DNA of 54,396 nt from SAR324 cluster bacterium (GCA_028281495.1 JANQJU010000024.1:1-54396), one strand, 5' to 3'. Shown: positions 1 through 9,474, counted from the first letter of the stretch. The notes: a model not told the origin generated them from the sequence alone. Program-made: numbers and translations.

Positions 1-1
1 C

Positions 2-226
2 TTAGTGAATATGAGTCGCACCAGTTTTTATGAAACGTTCAGCCAATTGATGCATGTCTCGCCCTTACAATATGCTAAGTCTATGAAATTGCTCAAAGCT
101 CAATCCCTCCTCAAAGAGGGTAAAAACGTGAGCGAAGCAGGATATCTGGTCGGTTATAAAAGCCCAGCGCAGTTCAGCCGAGAGTATAAGCGGCACTTCG
201 GCTTTGTGCCTTCCGCTCAGCGTTAA
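2..226 (+). CDS. AraC-family transcriptional regulator, C-terminal fragment cut by the window edge
   Basis: The reading frame is open from the first bases of the window, so the true start lies upstream. The visible ~74 residues form the second half of an AraC-type double helix-turn-helix: the 'SRTSFYETF' helix, the linker 'ARSLLKEG'-like segment (here 'AQSLLKEGKNVSEAGYLVGY') and the family signature ending in 'SREYKRHFGFVPS' before the stop. The missing N-terminus would carry the sensor domain, so the ligand cannot be deduced. The next gene is convergent, and nothing links this regulator to the amino-sugar locus. The family call is firm; the function of this protein is unknown. Confidence 0.85.
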   Translation, partial: LVNMSRTSFYETFSQLMHVSPLQYAKSMKLLKAQSLLKEGKNVSEAGYLVGYKSPAQFSREYKRHFGFVPSAQR

Positions 227-339
227 TTCTAAGACTGGTTGGGATTTAAACCACGCAGTCCCTCCTAGAATGTCCCTCTGAAAACGCGAATTCTGTGTTT
301 GAAATTACCGAAAAGAGATTTTTGGCCTTGGCAAAGTCT

Positions 340-1170
340 TTATCCCTTTTTCGGGGTTAGTCCAATACCACCTCCTATGGGGGTGGATTCTTTATTGTGC
401 AGAGCAGGCAGGGACTGGCTTTTAATTTCCAATTCTGCGACGAAATCGTAAGCATCACCCCGATAAATCGAGCGAGTAAACTCGACAACTTGTCCATCTG
501 GCAGGTATGAAATCCTCTCAATCTTTAATCCAGCTTTACCTGTCTCTGTATGTAATAATTCACTGTTACTGCTATCTAGGTTGGTGGCTGAAATACGTTG
601 AACCGCACGTACTGGCCGGCAGCCTCTTTTACTGAGGTATTGGTATAAAGAGTCTTCAATTTCTAGTGGGTTTGGCACCATTTCTAGGGACAAGGAAGCT
701 CGTTCTATTGCCATCGGGACCCCGTCGGCACTACGTAAGCGGGCGATACGCACCACGGAATCCCCAGGCTCTAGATTCAATACCTCCTCTTCTTCGGGTG
801 TGGGCAAAAACAAACCACGCTCCAACCACTTTGAATCCACTGAAAAACCTCGACGAGCCATATCCTCGGTGAAAGAAGACAGATGAGAGAGCGATTGTTC
901 AACCTTGTGGATTTTAGGTGCGATGAAAGACCCAGCCCCACGCCGTTGTCTAATCAAACCTTCGCTAACTAAGGCTCCCACGGCTTTGCGTACAGTAACT
1001 CGCGATAATCCGGTGATTGCTGCAATCTCTCGTTCCGTAGGTAGGTGCGTTTCAGGCGGTAAAGTACCATTTTCGATTCCCTCCTTGATGCGCTGACGAA
1101 GTTGCAGATAACGTAGTCCACCAGAAGAAGATAGCCAGTTTTCAGGCTCAAAAAACTCACTAACCGTCAT
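340..1170 (-). CDS. GntR-family (HutC/FarR subfamily) transcriptional regulator
   Basis: This 276-residue protein has a winged helix-turn-helix at about residues 20-85 ('LPTEREIAAITGLSRVTVRKA' region, then 'RRGAGSFI' as the wing) and a UTRA-type effector domain at about 110-265, including the 'RLRSADGVPMAIERA' and 'EFTRSIYRGDAYDF' segments typical of HutC regulators. The ATG start at 1170 has an AGGA-like ribosome site about 10 nt upstream. It is transcribed away from the murQ-ABC-nag cluster. Regulators of this subfamily commonly sense phosphorylated amino sugars (NagR/NagQ/DasR types), so local repression relieved by GlcNAc-6-P, MurNAc-6-P or GlcN-6-P is the natural inference. The inducer is not shown by sequence. 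Confidence 0.88.
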   Translation of the reverse strand: MTVSEFFEPENWLSSSGGLRYLQLRQRIKEGIENGTLPPETHLPTEREIAAITGLSRVTVRKAVGALVSEGLIRQRRGAGSFIAPKIHKVEQSLSHLSSFTEDMARRGFSVDSKWLERGLFLPTPEEEEVLNLEPGDSVVRIARLRSADGVPMAIERASLSLEMVPNPLEIEDSLYQYLSKRGCRPVRAVQRISATNLDSSNSELLHTETGKAGLKIERISYLPDGQVVEFTRSIYRGDAYDFVAELEIKSQSLPALHNKESTPIGGGIGLTPKKG

Positions 1171-1248
1171 AAGGGTTCATCCTGATAAAAATAGGTTGTT
1201 TCAAGCAATCTAAGTCAAATCTCAACTCAAGAAATCAAATGCAAATTG

Positions 1249-1443
1249 AATACCTTTTTGTGACTTTTTGAAAAAATGCCTAGCAAAAGGTATTTAATTG
1301 GCATTTAAATTTGTTTAAATAATATCAGATTGGTATTACTTAAGTAAAGGTAAATCGATCCAAATAGGATATCATTCACTAATTTCAAAAGAAAATCACA
1401 AAAAATGAATAAAAAACTAGACAAAAGGTATTGCTTTGGTATT
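1249..1443. promoter_or_regulatory. Cluster of GGTATT sites, candidate GntR operators in the divergent promoter region
   Basis: The hexamer GGTATT occurs at 1289-1294, 1332-1337, 1427-1432 and 1438-1443, and on the other strand (AATACC) at 1249-1254. Three of these share an A-rich left flank (AAAAGGTATT or AAAAAGGTATT). The last two lie 11 bp apart, directly before the AAAGGAGG ribosome site of murQ. The density in under 200 bp between the regulator and its likely target operon suggests operators. HutC-family sites in other bacteria often contain GGTATT-like half sites. No binding has been shown. Confidence 0.5.
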
Positions 1444-1467
1444 ATTATTCTCACCTAAAGGAGGCAT

Positions 1468-2370
1468 ATGGTATTAAGTCAAACAGAACAACAGCATGAA
1501 AAAGCGTTGGGAATCGATACCCTCAAAAGTGAAGAGATCCTGAATATATTATTGAATGGACAGTTCGATGCCATTCAAGCGGTGCGCTCGGCATTGCCTG
1601 AGATCAGCTTAGCTGCCAATTTGATGGCAGAGTCGCTGGCAAGTGATGGCTCATTGGTCTATGCAGCCGCGGGAAGCTCGGCACTAATGGGGCTTGCAGA
1701 CGGGTTGGAACTACCCGGCACTTTCGGTATCAGCCAGCAGAAAATCAAAATTCTCATCGCCGGGGGGCAGGCCAGTCTTTCTGACTTAGCAGGGAGCACC
1801 GAAGATGACTCGCTCGCTGGTGAGCGTGATGCCCGCATCATTACCCCCCAAGACTGTTTGATCGCAATTTCCGCTAGCGGCACCACGCCTTATCCTTTAG
1901 CCGTAATCGACACAGTACGCCAGTTACCAGTTAGAGTAATTGGCATTAGCAATACACCGGATACACCGTTGCTGGAAATGTCTGATGTGGCTATTTATTT
2001 GCCAACACCTGCTGAAGTGATTGCAGGCTCGACTCGTTTAGGAGCGGGCAGTGCTCAAAAAGTTTGTTTGAATTTGATGTCTACTCTGATGGGAATACAC
2101 CTGGGCCATGTCTACGATGGCTTTATGGTTAACCTGCTTGCAGATAATATGAAGTTGAAACAACGGGCTGCGGGTATTGTGTCGAATATCTGTAACTGTA
2201 CTAGCGAACAGGCATTGGAGCTTTTAAATCAATCCGAAGGGTCGGTAAAGGTTGCTGTACTACTAGGACTGGGGGCGGGTAGCCTTGAGGCTGCTCGCCA
2301 AACTCTGGAAAAAGCGAACCAAAATTTAAGGCAGGCAATTGCTCTGCATAATCAAGTGTTAAACCAATAA
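1468..2370 (+). CDS. murQ: MurQ-like N-acetylmuramic acid 6-phosphate etherase (SIS domain)
   Basis: At 300 residues this is full length for MurQ (E. coli ~298). MurQ splits the D-lactyl ether of MurNAc-6-P to give GlcNAc-6-P, which feeds NagA and NagB encoded downstream. The SIS fold signatures are present: 'SASGTTPYPLAVI' and the highly conserved 'EVIAGSTRLGAGSAQK'. Glu81 in 'ELPGTFG' and Glu112 in 'STEDDSLAG' fall at positions matching the two catalytic glutamates of E. coli MurQ (E83 and E114, from memory; the same 31-residue spacing). A C-terminal UBA-like helical segment follows. The ATG has a strong AAAGGAGG site. A related sugar-phosphate SIS enzyme remains possible, because no MurNAc kinase is visible. 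Confidence 0.82.
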   Translation: MVLSQTEQQHEKALGIDTLKSEEILNILLNGQFDAIQAVRSALPEISLAANLMAESLASDGSLVYAAAGSSALMGLADGLELPGTFGISQQKIKILIAGGQASLSDLAGSTEDDSLAGERDARIITPQDCLIAISASGTTPYPLAVIDTVRQLPVRVIGISNTPDTPLLEMSDVAIYLPTPAEVIAGSTRLGAGSAQKVCLNLMSTLMGIHLGHVYDGFMVNLLADNMKLKQRAAGIVSNICNCTSEQALELLNQSEGSVKVAVLLGLGAGSLEAARQTLEKANQNLRQAIALHNQVLNQ

Positions 2371-2389
2371 AATCTGAGGAGAAACCAAA

Positions 2390-3649
2390 ATGACATCCAA
2401 ATTGATAACTGGTGTGCTACTGGCCACCACCCTGTTCAGCGCTTCCGCTGTTGCCCTGGCCCAGGATGCCACAATTACTATTGAAAGTTGGCGTAACGAT
2501 GATTTGGCGATCTGGCAACAAAGCATCATCCCTGCATTTGAAGCCAAACATCCTGGCATTAAGGTGAAATTCACCCCATCAGCACCTGCTGAATACAATG
2601 CCGTTTTGAACTCCAAACTGGATGCTGGATCCGCTGGCGATTTGATTACCTGCCGTCCGTTTGATGCCTCCTTATCTCTTTACGAAGCAGGTCATCTTGC
2701 ACCCGTTCAAAACCTGGAAGGTATGAAAAATTTTGGTTCCGTTGCCAAATCGGGTTGGAGCACCGATGACGGCTCGGTGACCTTCTGCGTTCCTATGGCT
2801 TCCGTCATTCACGGCTTCATTTACAACAAAGATGCTTTTCAGGAATTAGGAATTCAAGTGCCAAAAACTGAAGCTGAATTCTTTACTGCTTTAGAGAAGA
2901 TTAAGGAAGATGGCAGCTATATCCCCATGGCAATGGGAACCAACGATCAATGGGAAGCAGCCACTATGGGATACAACAATATTGGTCCCAATTATTGGAA
3001 AGGTGAAGAAGGGCGTTTGGCTTTGATTGCAGGCAAACAGAAATTGACGGATGAAAACTGGGTGGCCCCTTATCGTACTCTTGCCAAGTGGAAAGACTAT
3101 CTTGGGTATGGTTTCGAAGCACAAACCTATCCTGATAGCCAAAATCTATTCACCTTGGGACGTGCTGTCATCTATCCAGCAGGTTCATGGGAAATTTCCG
3201 GGTTTAATGCCCAAGCTGATTTTAAAATGGGGGCTTTCTACCCTCCCGTACAGAAAGCCGGTGATGAGTGTTACATCTCCGATCACACCGACATTGCGAT
3301 TGGCATGAACACCAAAACTGAAAATCCTGAGGCTGTAAAAACATTTCTCAACTGGGTTGGCTCAGCGGAGTTCGCTGATTTATATGCCAATGCCTTGCCT
3401 GGATTCTTTTCTCTATCCGATCACAAGGTCAGCATGAAAGATCCTCTGGCTCAAGAATTCGTGTCTTGGCGTGGACAATGCCAATCGACCATTCGTTCCA
3501 CTTACCAGATTCTCTCTCGTGGTACACCGAACCTGGAAAATGAAACTTGGAATGCGTCGGCCAACGTAATCCGTGGCACTGAGTCCCCCGAAGCAGCGGG
3601 CGAGCGTCTGCAAAAAGGCTTGGCAAGCTGGTACGCTCCACAGCAGTAA
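2390..3649 (+). CDS. Sugar ABC transporter, periplasmic substrate-binding protein (family 1)
   Basis: This 419-residue protein begins with a typical Sec signal peptide (hydrophobic residues 4-23, cleavage near 'ALA-QD') and continues as a family 1 extracellular solute-binding protein. The sequence 'WRNDDLAIWQQSIIPAFEAKHPGIKVKF' region is the usual N-terminal lobe opening. 'NTKTENPEAVKTFLNWVGSAE' resembles the conserved C-lobe motif of the CUT1 group. It starts 19 bp after murQ with its own GAGGAG ribosome site and precedes the two permease genes. An amino-sugar or muropeptide-derived sugar is the likely substrate from context; the binding residues do not tell. Confidence 0.9.
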   Translation: MTSKLITGVLLATTLFSASAVALAQDATITIESWRNDDLAIWQQSIIPAFEAKHPGIKVKFTPSAPAEYNAVLNSKLDAGSAGDLITCRPFDASLSLYEAGHLAPVQNLEGMKNFGSVAKSGWSTDDGSVTFCVPMASVIHGFIYNKDAFQELGIQVPKTEAEFFTALEKIKEDGSYIPMAMGTNDQWEAATMGYNNIGPNYWKGEEGRLALIAGKQKLTDENWVAPYRTLAKWKDYLGYGFEAQTYPDSQNLFTLGRAVIYPAGSWEISGFNAQADFKMGAFYPPVQKAGDECYISDHTDIAIGMNTKTENPEAVKTFLNWVGSAEFADLYANALPGFFSLSDHKVSMKDPLAQEFVSWRGQCQSTIRSTYQILSRGTPNLENETWNASANVIRGTESPEAAGERLQKGLASWYAPQQ

Positions 3650-3717
3650 ATAGTAGGCTGGGGTGAGCCTTTCACCCTAGTCTATTGAACTACCAATTCT
3701 CGGATAAGGAATGTGAA

Positions 3718-4665
3718 ATGCCTAACCAGGAAAATGAAATGCCCAATAATCACGAAAAACGCCCCATACGTTGGCATATCCTCGTGTTTCTCGCACCCGC
3801 AGTACTTGTCTATAGCGCGGTGATGATTTTTCCATTGTTTGCGACTTTGCGTCTGTCGTTGTTTACCGAAATTGATCAGACGCGGGTTTTTGTTGGCCTG
3901 GAAAATTTCCGCACCTTGTTGGGGGATGAACGCTGGTCAGAAAGATTTTGGAGTTCGATTGTCAATAATTTTCAGTTTTTTGCGATTCATATGCTGGTGC
4001 AAAACCCGATTGGTATTGCTCTGGCGGCAATTCTCTCTAGTCCCAAATTGCGCTTTGGACAGTTTTACCGTACCGCGATCTTTGTTCCCACCATTCTGTC
4101 ATTTGTCATCGTTGGTTTTGCCTGGAAGTTGATCCTCTCACCGATCTGGGGAATTGCTCCTTCCATGCTCGATGCTGTGGGTCTGAAGAGTCTCTATGCA
4201 CCTTGGTTGGGTAAGGAGGCTTATGCCTTAACTACCTTGTCCTTGATCTCAGTTTGGCAGTTTGTCGGTATTCCGATGATGTTGATTTATGCTGCCTTGT
4301 TGTCGATTCCTGAAGAGATACTGGAAGCAGCTGAGTGTGATGGGGTGGTGGGTATGGCGGCTTTCTGGCGCATCAAACTGCCATTGATCTTACCGTCGAT
4401 TGGGATCATTTCGATTCTGACCTTTGTTGCCAACTTCAATGCCTTCGATTTGATTTATGCGGCACAGGGAGCGCTAGCTGGGCCGGACTATTCGACCGAC
4501 ATATTAGGAACGTTCCTCTACCGAACTTTCTTCGGGTTTCAACTGCAATTGGGCGATCCCCATATGGGTTCAACAATTGCTACGGGGATGTTCACTATTA
4601 TTTTAATTGGCGTTTGTATTTACTTATTTGGCATTCAACGACGTTTGCGTCGTTACCAGTTTTGA
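3718..4665 (+). CDS. Sugar ABC transporter permease (MalF/UgpA type)
   Basis: This membrane subunit has about six hydrophobic segments, the first at about residues 20-45 after a charged cytoplasmic N-terminus. The EAA loop that docks the ATPase is clear: 'EEILEAAECDGVVGMAAFWR' followed by 'IKLPLILPSI'. The ATG at 3718 is preferred over an in-frame TTG at 3685 because AAGGA lies 7-11 nt before it. It belongs to the binding-protein-dependent CUT1 family and is adjacent to the second permease with a 12-nt gap. Confidence 0.92.
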   Translation: MPNQENEMPNNHEKRPIRWHILVFLAPAVLVYSAVMIFPLFATLRLSLFTEIDQTRVFVGLENFRTLLGDERWSERFWSSIVNNFQFFAIHMLVQNPIGIALAAILSSPKLRFGQFYRTAIFVPTILSFVIVGFAWKLILSPIWGIAPSMLDAVGLKSLYAPWLGKEAYALTTLSLISVWQFVGIPMMLIYAALLSIPEEILEAAECDGVVGMAAFWRIKLPLILPSIGIISILTFVANFNAFDLIYAAQGALAGPDYSTDILGTFLYRTFFGFQLQLGDPHMGSTIATGMFTIILIGVCIYLFGIQRRLRRYQF

Positions 4666-4677
4666 GGAGGAAGATAG

Positions 4678-5517
4678 ATGAATAAGGCACGCCATAACTT
4701 GCCCAATGTGATCGCTGCCCATGCGGCATTGATCACTTATACGCTGATCGCACTATTTCCAGTTTTTGTCATCCTGATCAACAGCTTCAAGACTCGTAAA
4801 ATGATATTTCGCGAGCCTTTGATGCTACCGAATAATGAAAGCTTCAGTTTGATCGGTTACGAAACCGTGTTGAAACAGGGAGATTTCTTTCTGTACTTCC
4901 AGAATTCGATGATTGTTACCGTGGCATCGTTATTCTTTATTCTTTTATTTGGTGCGATGGCAGCCTTCGCCTTGGCAGAGTACGACTTCAAGGGCAATAC
5001 CCTGATGGGGTTGTATCTCGCTCTAGGCATCATGATTCCGATCCGAATTGGAACCGTTGCGATCTTGGAAATGATGGTGGCCACCGGATTGGTCAACACG
5101 CTGACTGCGTTGATTTTGGTCTATACCGCTCAAGGTTTGCCTCTGGCGGTGTTTATTCTCTCCGAATTCATGCGGCAAGTATCGGATGATCTGAAAAATG
5201 CGGGCCGTATTGATGGGCTTTCCGAATATAGGATTTTCTTTGTCCTGGTATTGCCTTTGGTGCGACCCGCGTTGGCTACGGTTGCGGTGTTCAACATGAT
5301 TCCCATCTGGAATGACCTGTGGTTTCCGTTGATTCTGGCTCCTTCAGAAGAAACCAAAACCCTGACCTTGGGTTCACAGGTATTCATCGGTCAATTTGTT
5401 ACCGACTGGAATGCCGTATTGTCCGCATTATCCATGGCCATTTTGCCGGTCTTAATTCTGTATGTGATCTTTTCACGACAGTTGATTCGAGGAATTACAG
5501 CAGGAGCAGTCAAATGA
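4678..5517 (+). CDS. Sugar ABC transporter permease (MalG/UgpE type)
   Basis: This second membrane subunit of the same importer has 279 residues and six predicted membrane spans. The EAA loop reads 'SDDLKNAGRIDGLSEYRIFF' then 'VLPLVRPALATVAVF', typical of MalG-type subunits. GAGGAGG sits just before the ATG. Its TGA overlaps the ATG of the next gene (ATGA, 5514-5517), so translation is probably coupled to the oxidoreductase. Confidence 0.92.
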   Translation: MNKARHNLPNVIAAHAALITYTLIALFPVFVILINSFKTRKMIFREPLMLPNNESFSLIGYETVLKQGDFFLYFQNSMIVTVASLFFILLFGAMAAFALAEYDFKGNTLMGLYLALGIMIPIRIGTVAILEMMVATGLVNTLTALILVYTAQGLPLAVFILSEFMRQVSDDLKNAGRIDGLSEYRIFFVLVLPLVRPALATVAVFNMIPIWNDLWFPLILAPSEETKTLTLGSQVFIGQFVTDWNAVLSALSMAILPVLILYVIFSRQLIRGITAGAVK

Positions 5518-6563
5518 TTCGAGTTTTAGTTGCTGGACTAGGAACGATGGGAATCAGCCATGCGCTGGCTTATCATCGGAATCCAGGATTTCAAATTGTT
5601 GGATTGATGAATCGATCCGAAGTGGAACTGCCTGAAGAGTTGGCAAGCTACCCACGATACAACGAATACTATCAGGCTCTGAATGATTGTAACCCCGAGT
5701 TAGTGGCCATCTGTACTTACTCTGACAGCCATGCCGAATATGCCATGGCAGCCATGAACAAGGAGGCTCATGTGTTTGTCGAAAAACCATTGGCTTCCAA
5801 TGTTGCCGATGCCGAAAAAGTGGTGGCCAAAGCCATTGACACTGGGCGGAAGTTGGTGGTGGGGTATATCCTGCGACATCACCCGAGTTGGCAGCGTTTT
5901 ATCACTGAGGCCAGAAATTTGGGAGGGCCTTTCGTTTTTCGGCTCAATCTCAATCAACAGTCCAGTGGTGCGGCTTGGAAAACGCATAAGAGCCTGATGC
6001 AAACGACCAGCCCCATAGTCGATTGCGGAGTGCATTATGTGGATGTGATGTGCCAAATCACCGATGCCAAGCCGGTTCAGGTTCGGGGAATGGGAGTTCG
6101 CTTGAGTGATGAAATTGCTGTCAGCATGGTCAACTACGGTCACTTTCAGGTGTTATTCGAGGACTCTTCCGTGGGTTGGTACGAAGCGGGCTGGGGACCG
6201 ATGATTTCTGAAACCGCATTTTTCGTGAAAGATGTCATCACTCCAAAGGGATCGGTTTCGATTGTTTCCGCTCAGCAAAGTGATTCGGACGATGTGGACA
6301 GCCACACGAAGGTCGGTGCTCTGCGCATCCATCACTCGGAAACCGACCAGGAAGGAGAGCTGACAAGGGAAGATCAGCTCGTTGAATTGGCTGATGAACC
6401 GGGCCATCAGGAACTGTGTGAATTGGAACAATCCTTCATGCTCAAATCAATCGTTGAAAATATTGACCTCAGTCGCCACATGACCGATGCCGTGCAATCG
6501 TTGCGTATCTGTTTGGCGGCGGATCAAAGTATTCGTGACGGCGTTGCCGTTGAACTATCATGA
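5514..6563 (+). CDS. Gfo/Idh/MocA-family NAD(P)-dependent oxidoreductase
   Basis: The 349-residue protein opens with a Rossmann fold ('VLVAGLGTMGISHA') and carries the family's 'VFVEKPLA' motif near residue 85, where the Lys-Pro pair contacts cofactor and substrate. A C-terminal alpha/beta substrate domain follows, with 'DCGVHYVDVM' corresponding to the usual 'D.g.H..D' catalytic histidine segment. These enzymes oxidise or epimerise sugars and cyclitols. Placed inside the ABC transporter operon, it may convert an imported sugar before it joins the nag pathway. The start is the ATG overlapping the upstream stop codon. The substrate is not predictable. Confidence 0.88.
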   Translation: MIRVLVAGLGTMGISHALAYHRNPGFQIVGLMNRSEVELPEELASYPRYNEYYQALNDCNPELVAICTYSDSHAEYAMAAMNKEAHVFVEKPLASNVADAEKVVAKAIDTGRKLVVGYILRHHPSWQRFITEARNLGGPFVFRLNLNQQSSGAAWKTHKSLMQTTSPIVDCGVHYVDVMCQITDAKPVQVRGMGVRLSDEIAVSMVNYGHFQVLFEDSSVGWYEAGWGPMISETAFFVKDVITPKGSVSIVSAQQSDSDDVDSHTKVGALRIHHSETDQEGELTREDQLVELADEPGHQELCELEQSFMLKSIVENIDLSRHMTDAVQSLRICLAADQSIRDGVAVELS

Positions 6564-6576
6564 AAAAGGATTCACC

Positions 6577-7575
6577 GTGAATTCATTGCGCTTAGAAAAC
6601 ATTTATAAATCCTTTGGTTCGACTGAGATTCTCAAACAGATCAACCTTGAGGTCGAAGAAGGGGAATTCGTGATTTTTGTGGGACCTTCGGGTTGCGGAA
6701 AATCGACACTGCTCCGTATTATTGCCGGACTAGAGACCACGACTTCCGGTAACGTGGAAATCGGAGGGGAGAATATGAACAATACTCCCCCGTCAAAACG
6801 AGGCATCGCTATGGTTTTTCAAACCTATGCCCTTTACCCTCATCTGACCGTCCGCGGTAACATGAGCCTTGGTCTGAAGCAGGCAAAACAGCCTAAGGAA
6901 TATATTAAGGAAAGGGTTCAAATCGCAGCAAAGATGTTGGCGTTAGAAAGTTATCTGGATCGACGTCCATCGGAACTTTCTGGAGGCCAACGTCAGCGGG
7001 TTGCCATCGGGCGAGCCATTGTTCGCAAACCGAAACTTTTCTTGTTTGACGAACCCTTGTCAAACCTTGATGCAGCACTGCGTATCAACACCCGTCTGGA
7101 AATTGCTCGTTTGCACCGGGAGTTGGAGGCCAGCATGATCTATGTGACTCACGATCAGACGGAAGCCATGACACTGGCGGATAAAATCGTTGTTCTCCAA
7201 AGCGGACGAGTTGAACAGATTGGTTCGCCCATGAAATTGTACAACGATCCTGACAATTTATTCGTCGCAGGGTTCTTGGGCGCACCCAGTATGAATTTTC
7301 TGGATGGCTCAACCTTCGGGATCGAAAAAGCGAAAACAGTGGGAATCCGGCCAGAGCATTTAACCTTGTCTGACAGTGGCAAATTACAAGCAGAAGTGAG
7401 CCACATTGAACAGCTCGGAGGAGATACCAATGTTTTTGTGCGCTTGCCGGACTCAAAGCAGTTGACGGTTCGACTATTTGGTCAAGCGAACTATGCCATC
7501 GGAGCCAAAGCTTACCTGAACTATAGCGACGAGAATCTTTATCTATTTGATGATAAAGGACAGCGTATTCGCTAA
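6577..7575 (+). CDS. Sugar ABC transporter ATP-binding protein (MalK/UgpC type)
   Basis: This is the energising subunit of the importer. It has Walker A 'GPSGCGKST', Q-loop 'VFQTYALYPHLTV', signature 'LSGGQRQRVAIGRA', Walker B 'LFLFDEPLSNLDA' and switch 'YVTHDQTEAMTLAD'. A C-terminal TOBE/regulatory region of about 90 residues follows ('VGIRPEHLTL'), as in MalK and UgpC. The GTG at 6577 is chosen because AAAAGGA lies 7 nt upstream, and the protein then begins 'NSLRLENIYKSFG', matching the normal family N-terminus. An ATPase encoded within the operon makes this a self-contained transporter. Confidence 0.95.
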   Translation: MNSLRLENIYKSFGSTEILKQINLEVEEGEFVIFVGPSGCGKSTLLRIIAGLETTTSGNVEIGGENMNNTPPSKRGIAMVFQTYALYPHLTVRGNMSLGLKQAKQPKEYIKERVQIAAKMLALESYLDRRPSELSGGQRQRVAIGRAIVRKPKLFLFDEPLSNLDAALRINTRLEIARLHRELEASMIYVTHDQTEAMTLADKIVVLQSGRVEQIGSPMKLYNDPDNLFVAGFLGAPSMNFLDGSTFGIEKAKTVGIRPEHLTLSDSGKLQAEVSHIEQLGGDTNVFVRLPDSKQLTVRLFGQANYAIGAKAYLNYSDENLYLFDDKGQRIR

Positions 7576-7647
7576 TGGCTCATGTTTTACAACGAAGTCA
7601 TCTTTCAATAATCGCCAACCTAATATTCAGGCATATAAAAGGTTATC

Positions 7648-8430
7648 ATGGAAGTTTTGATTAGAGATACTCCCCTAGAAGGAGCTGAAGTTGCAGCGAA
7701 AGTCGTTCGTAAAAAAATTTTAGAAAAGCCCCATCCCACCTTGGGATTGGCAACTGGGGGTACGCCTCTCAAAATGTACCAGGAATTGATCCGCATGCAT
7801 AATGAGGAAGGATTGAGTTTTCAACATTGTACGACCTTTAACCTGGATGAGTATGTGGGACTTCCTCCCGACAATGGACAATCCTATCATTATTATATGA
7901 AAAACAATTTGTTCGATCATATCGATTTGCCTTCAGACAAGTATCATTTGCCGGATGGGAATGCCGATAATTTACGGCAGTCTTGCAAGGATTATGAAAG
8001 AAAAATCAAAGATGTGGGAGGGATTGATTTGCAGGTGCTGGGAATTGGAGCCAACGGACACATTGGTTTTAATGAACCCACGGGTTCCTTTGCTTCTCGA
8101 ACTTGGATCAAGATTCTCAGTGAACAGACCATTCGGGACAATTCAAAGTATTTTGGACCCACCGAAAAGGTTCCATACCATGTGGTGACGATGGGGATTG
8201 CAACCATTATGGAAGCCAAGCATTGTCTTTTAATTGCAAACGGAGCCAAAAAAGCCGATGCGGTTCGAAAAATGATAGAAGGGGCTGTTTCTGCCAGTTG
8301 TCCTGCTTCAATTTTGCAAATGCATCCGCGAGTAACCGTGGTTTTGGATGAGGAAGCCGCTTATCTGCTTTCTGCCAAGGATCACTACAAGTGGGTCGAA
8401 GCCAACAAACTGGACTGGCAAAAATACTAA
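7648..8430 (+). CDS. nagB: Glucosamine-6-phosphate deaminase
   Basis: NagB converts glucosamine-6-P to fructose-6-P and ammonia. All family blocks are present in 260 residues: 'GLATGGTPLKMY', 'TFNLDEYVGL' (Asp67 is the general base), 'GIGANGHIGFNEP' (His138 and Glu143 of the ring-opening triad) and 'VTMGIATIM'. The position before His138 is Asn, as in many non-enteric NagB proteins, whereas E. coli has Asp. The C-terminus lacks an obvious extension for allosteric GlcNAc-6-P binding, so regulation may differ from E. coli. It follows the ABC operon by 72 nt. Confidence 0.95.
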   Translation: MEVLIRDTPLEGAEVAAKVVRKKILEKPHPTLGLATGGTPLKMYQELIRMHNEEGLSFQHCTTFNLDEYVGLPPDNGQSYHYYMKNNLFDHIDLPSDKYHLPDGNADNLRQSCKDYERKIKDVGGIDLQVLGIGANGHIGFNEPTGSFASRTWIKILSEQTIRDNSKYFGPTEKVPYHVVTMGIATIMEAKHCLLIANGAKKADAVRKMIEGAVSASCPASILQMHPRVTVVLDEEAAYLLSAKDHYKWVEANKLDWQKY

Positions 8431-8550
8431 TTCTGACGAGTGGTGACTAAACTAATCCACAAACAAAATGTTTAGTTTTTGCAACAGCTAAGAATTGACT
8501 CATTTCAAACGAGGATTGGTTAACCTCAACTATTTTGTAGGTGGGAAGAA

Positions 8551-9474
8551 ATGTACTACACCAAGAAGCTGACAAAAGCAGAGGACAAGGCGGTTCCTGA
8601 ATACGATGCCAGAGGAATATTAAGGGTTTTGAATTATTTCCCTTTCATCAATGCTCGGCACGTCAACTTACTGAGAGAATCGATGGATAATCCCGATTGG
8701 GTGGGGGCTTTTTGCGATATGTCTGCGGCTGCTATTACTCAGTTACATTATCAAAAGATGATCAATCTCGAATTGGTATGGAGTACGGTATCTGATTTCT
8801 TTCACCAGGCCATCCAGATGCGAGGTTTCGATGCGATTCCCTCACCTGAGGATGAATTTGGTAACGAGCACAAGAAGGATACACAAATCGAGATTTTGGT
8901 TGCTGGAACACAAGCACAGGAGATGTATCGGGCGCGGGTCGATGGAGTAATAAGGATTTTGCGGGAAACCATGCCTCCCAAGTGTCGAATCATTTTTTCG
9001 GGAGCCAACCCGGCTGCAAGTATGGAAAGAATGGGCTTACAAGGTGGGGTGGCCACGCTCAATGAAGCGGCTGATATGGAACTTTATTTTAGAAAACGTA
9101 TTGAACGGAATCCACTCCCCAAGGGAATCGAAGTATCGTTGAAACGAGAATCTCAATCGGACACCACCGCCAAGAATATTGAGAATTTTTTCAAGAAAGT
9201 TAGCTTCTCGACAGATAAAAAAAATCACGTCTATATTGTCAGCTCACTATTTCATTTGCCTCGATTTATTGATTTAACGATGAAGGAAATTGCTGAAACG
9301 AATGTACTGGTGTCTGAGCTAACTTTCGTTAGTTCAGAAGATCCAATCGATGCACCGACCCAGGCAGTCGGCACACCCGATTACTTGAAGAGTTGCATGT
9401 TTGAGTTTTTCTTACTTCTCTACAAAGATACTCCCAAGGATCAGATTTTCAAACCGATCCATAAGCCTATTTAG
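8551..9474 (+). CDS. YdcF/ElyC/SanA-like DUF218 domain protein
   Basis: The 307-residue protein is soluble-looking, with no signal peptide. The C-terminal two thirds match the DUF218 pattern: 'IEILVAGTQAQEMYRARVDG' as the first strand and Arg-bearing helix, 'RIIFSGANPA' as the second strand, 'NEAADMELYF' as the acidic helix, 'ESQSDTTAKNIENFF' as the conserved 'E.S..T.eN' motif, and 'VYIVSSLFHLPR' as the Ts.fH..R motif. DUF218 proteins are linked to cell-envelope metabolism (SanA, ElyC), but YdcF-like members have unknown roles. Its position between nagB and nagA suggests a role in amino-sugar or wall recycling. That is inference only. Confidence 0.72.
   Translation: MYYTKKLTKAEDKAVPEYDARGILRVLNYFPFINARHVNLLRESMDNPDWVGAFCDMSAAAITQLHYQKMINLELVWSTVSDFFHQAIQMRGFDAIPSPEDEFGNEHKKDTQIEILVAGTQAQEMYRARVDGVIRILRETMPPKCRIIFSGANPAASMERMGLQGGVATLNEAADMELYFRKRIERNPLPKGIEVSLKRESQSDTTAKNIENFFKKVSFSTDKKNHVYIVSSLFHLPRFIDLTMKEIAETNVLVSELTFVSSEDPIDAPTQAVGTPDYLKSCMFEFFLLLYKDTPKDQIFKPIHKPI

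Noticed and set aside
8431..8550. AAACTAA...TTAGTTT inverted repeat as a nagB terminator
   Set aside because: The stem is all A/T except one pair and would be very weak.
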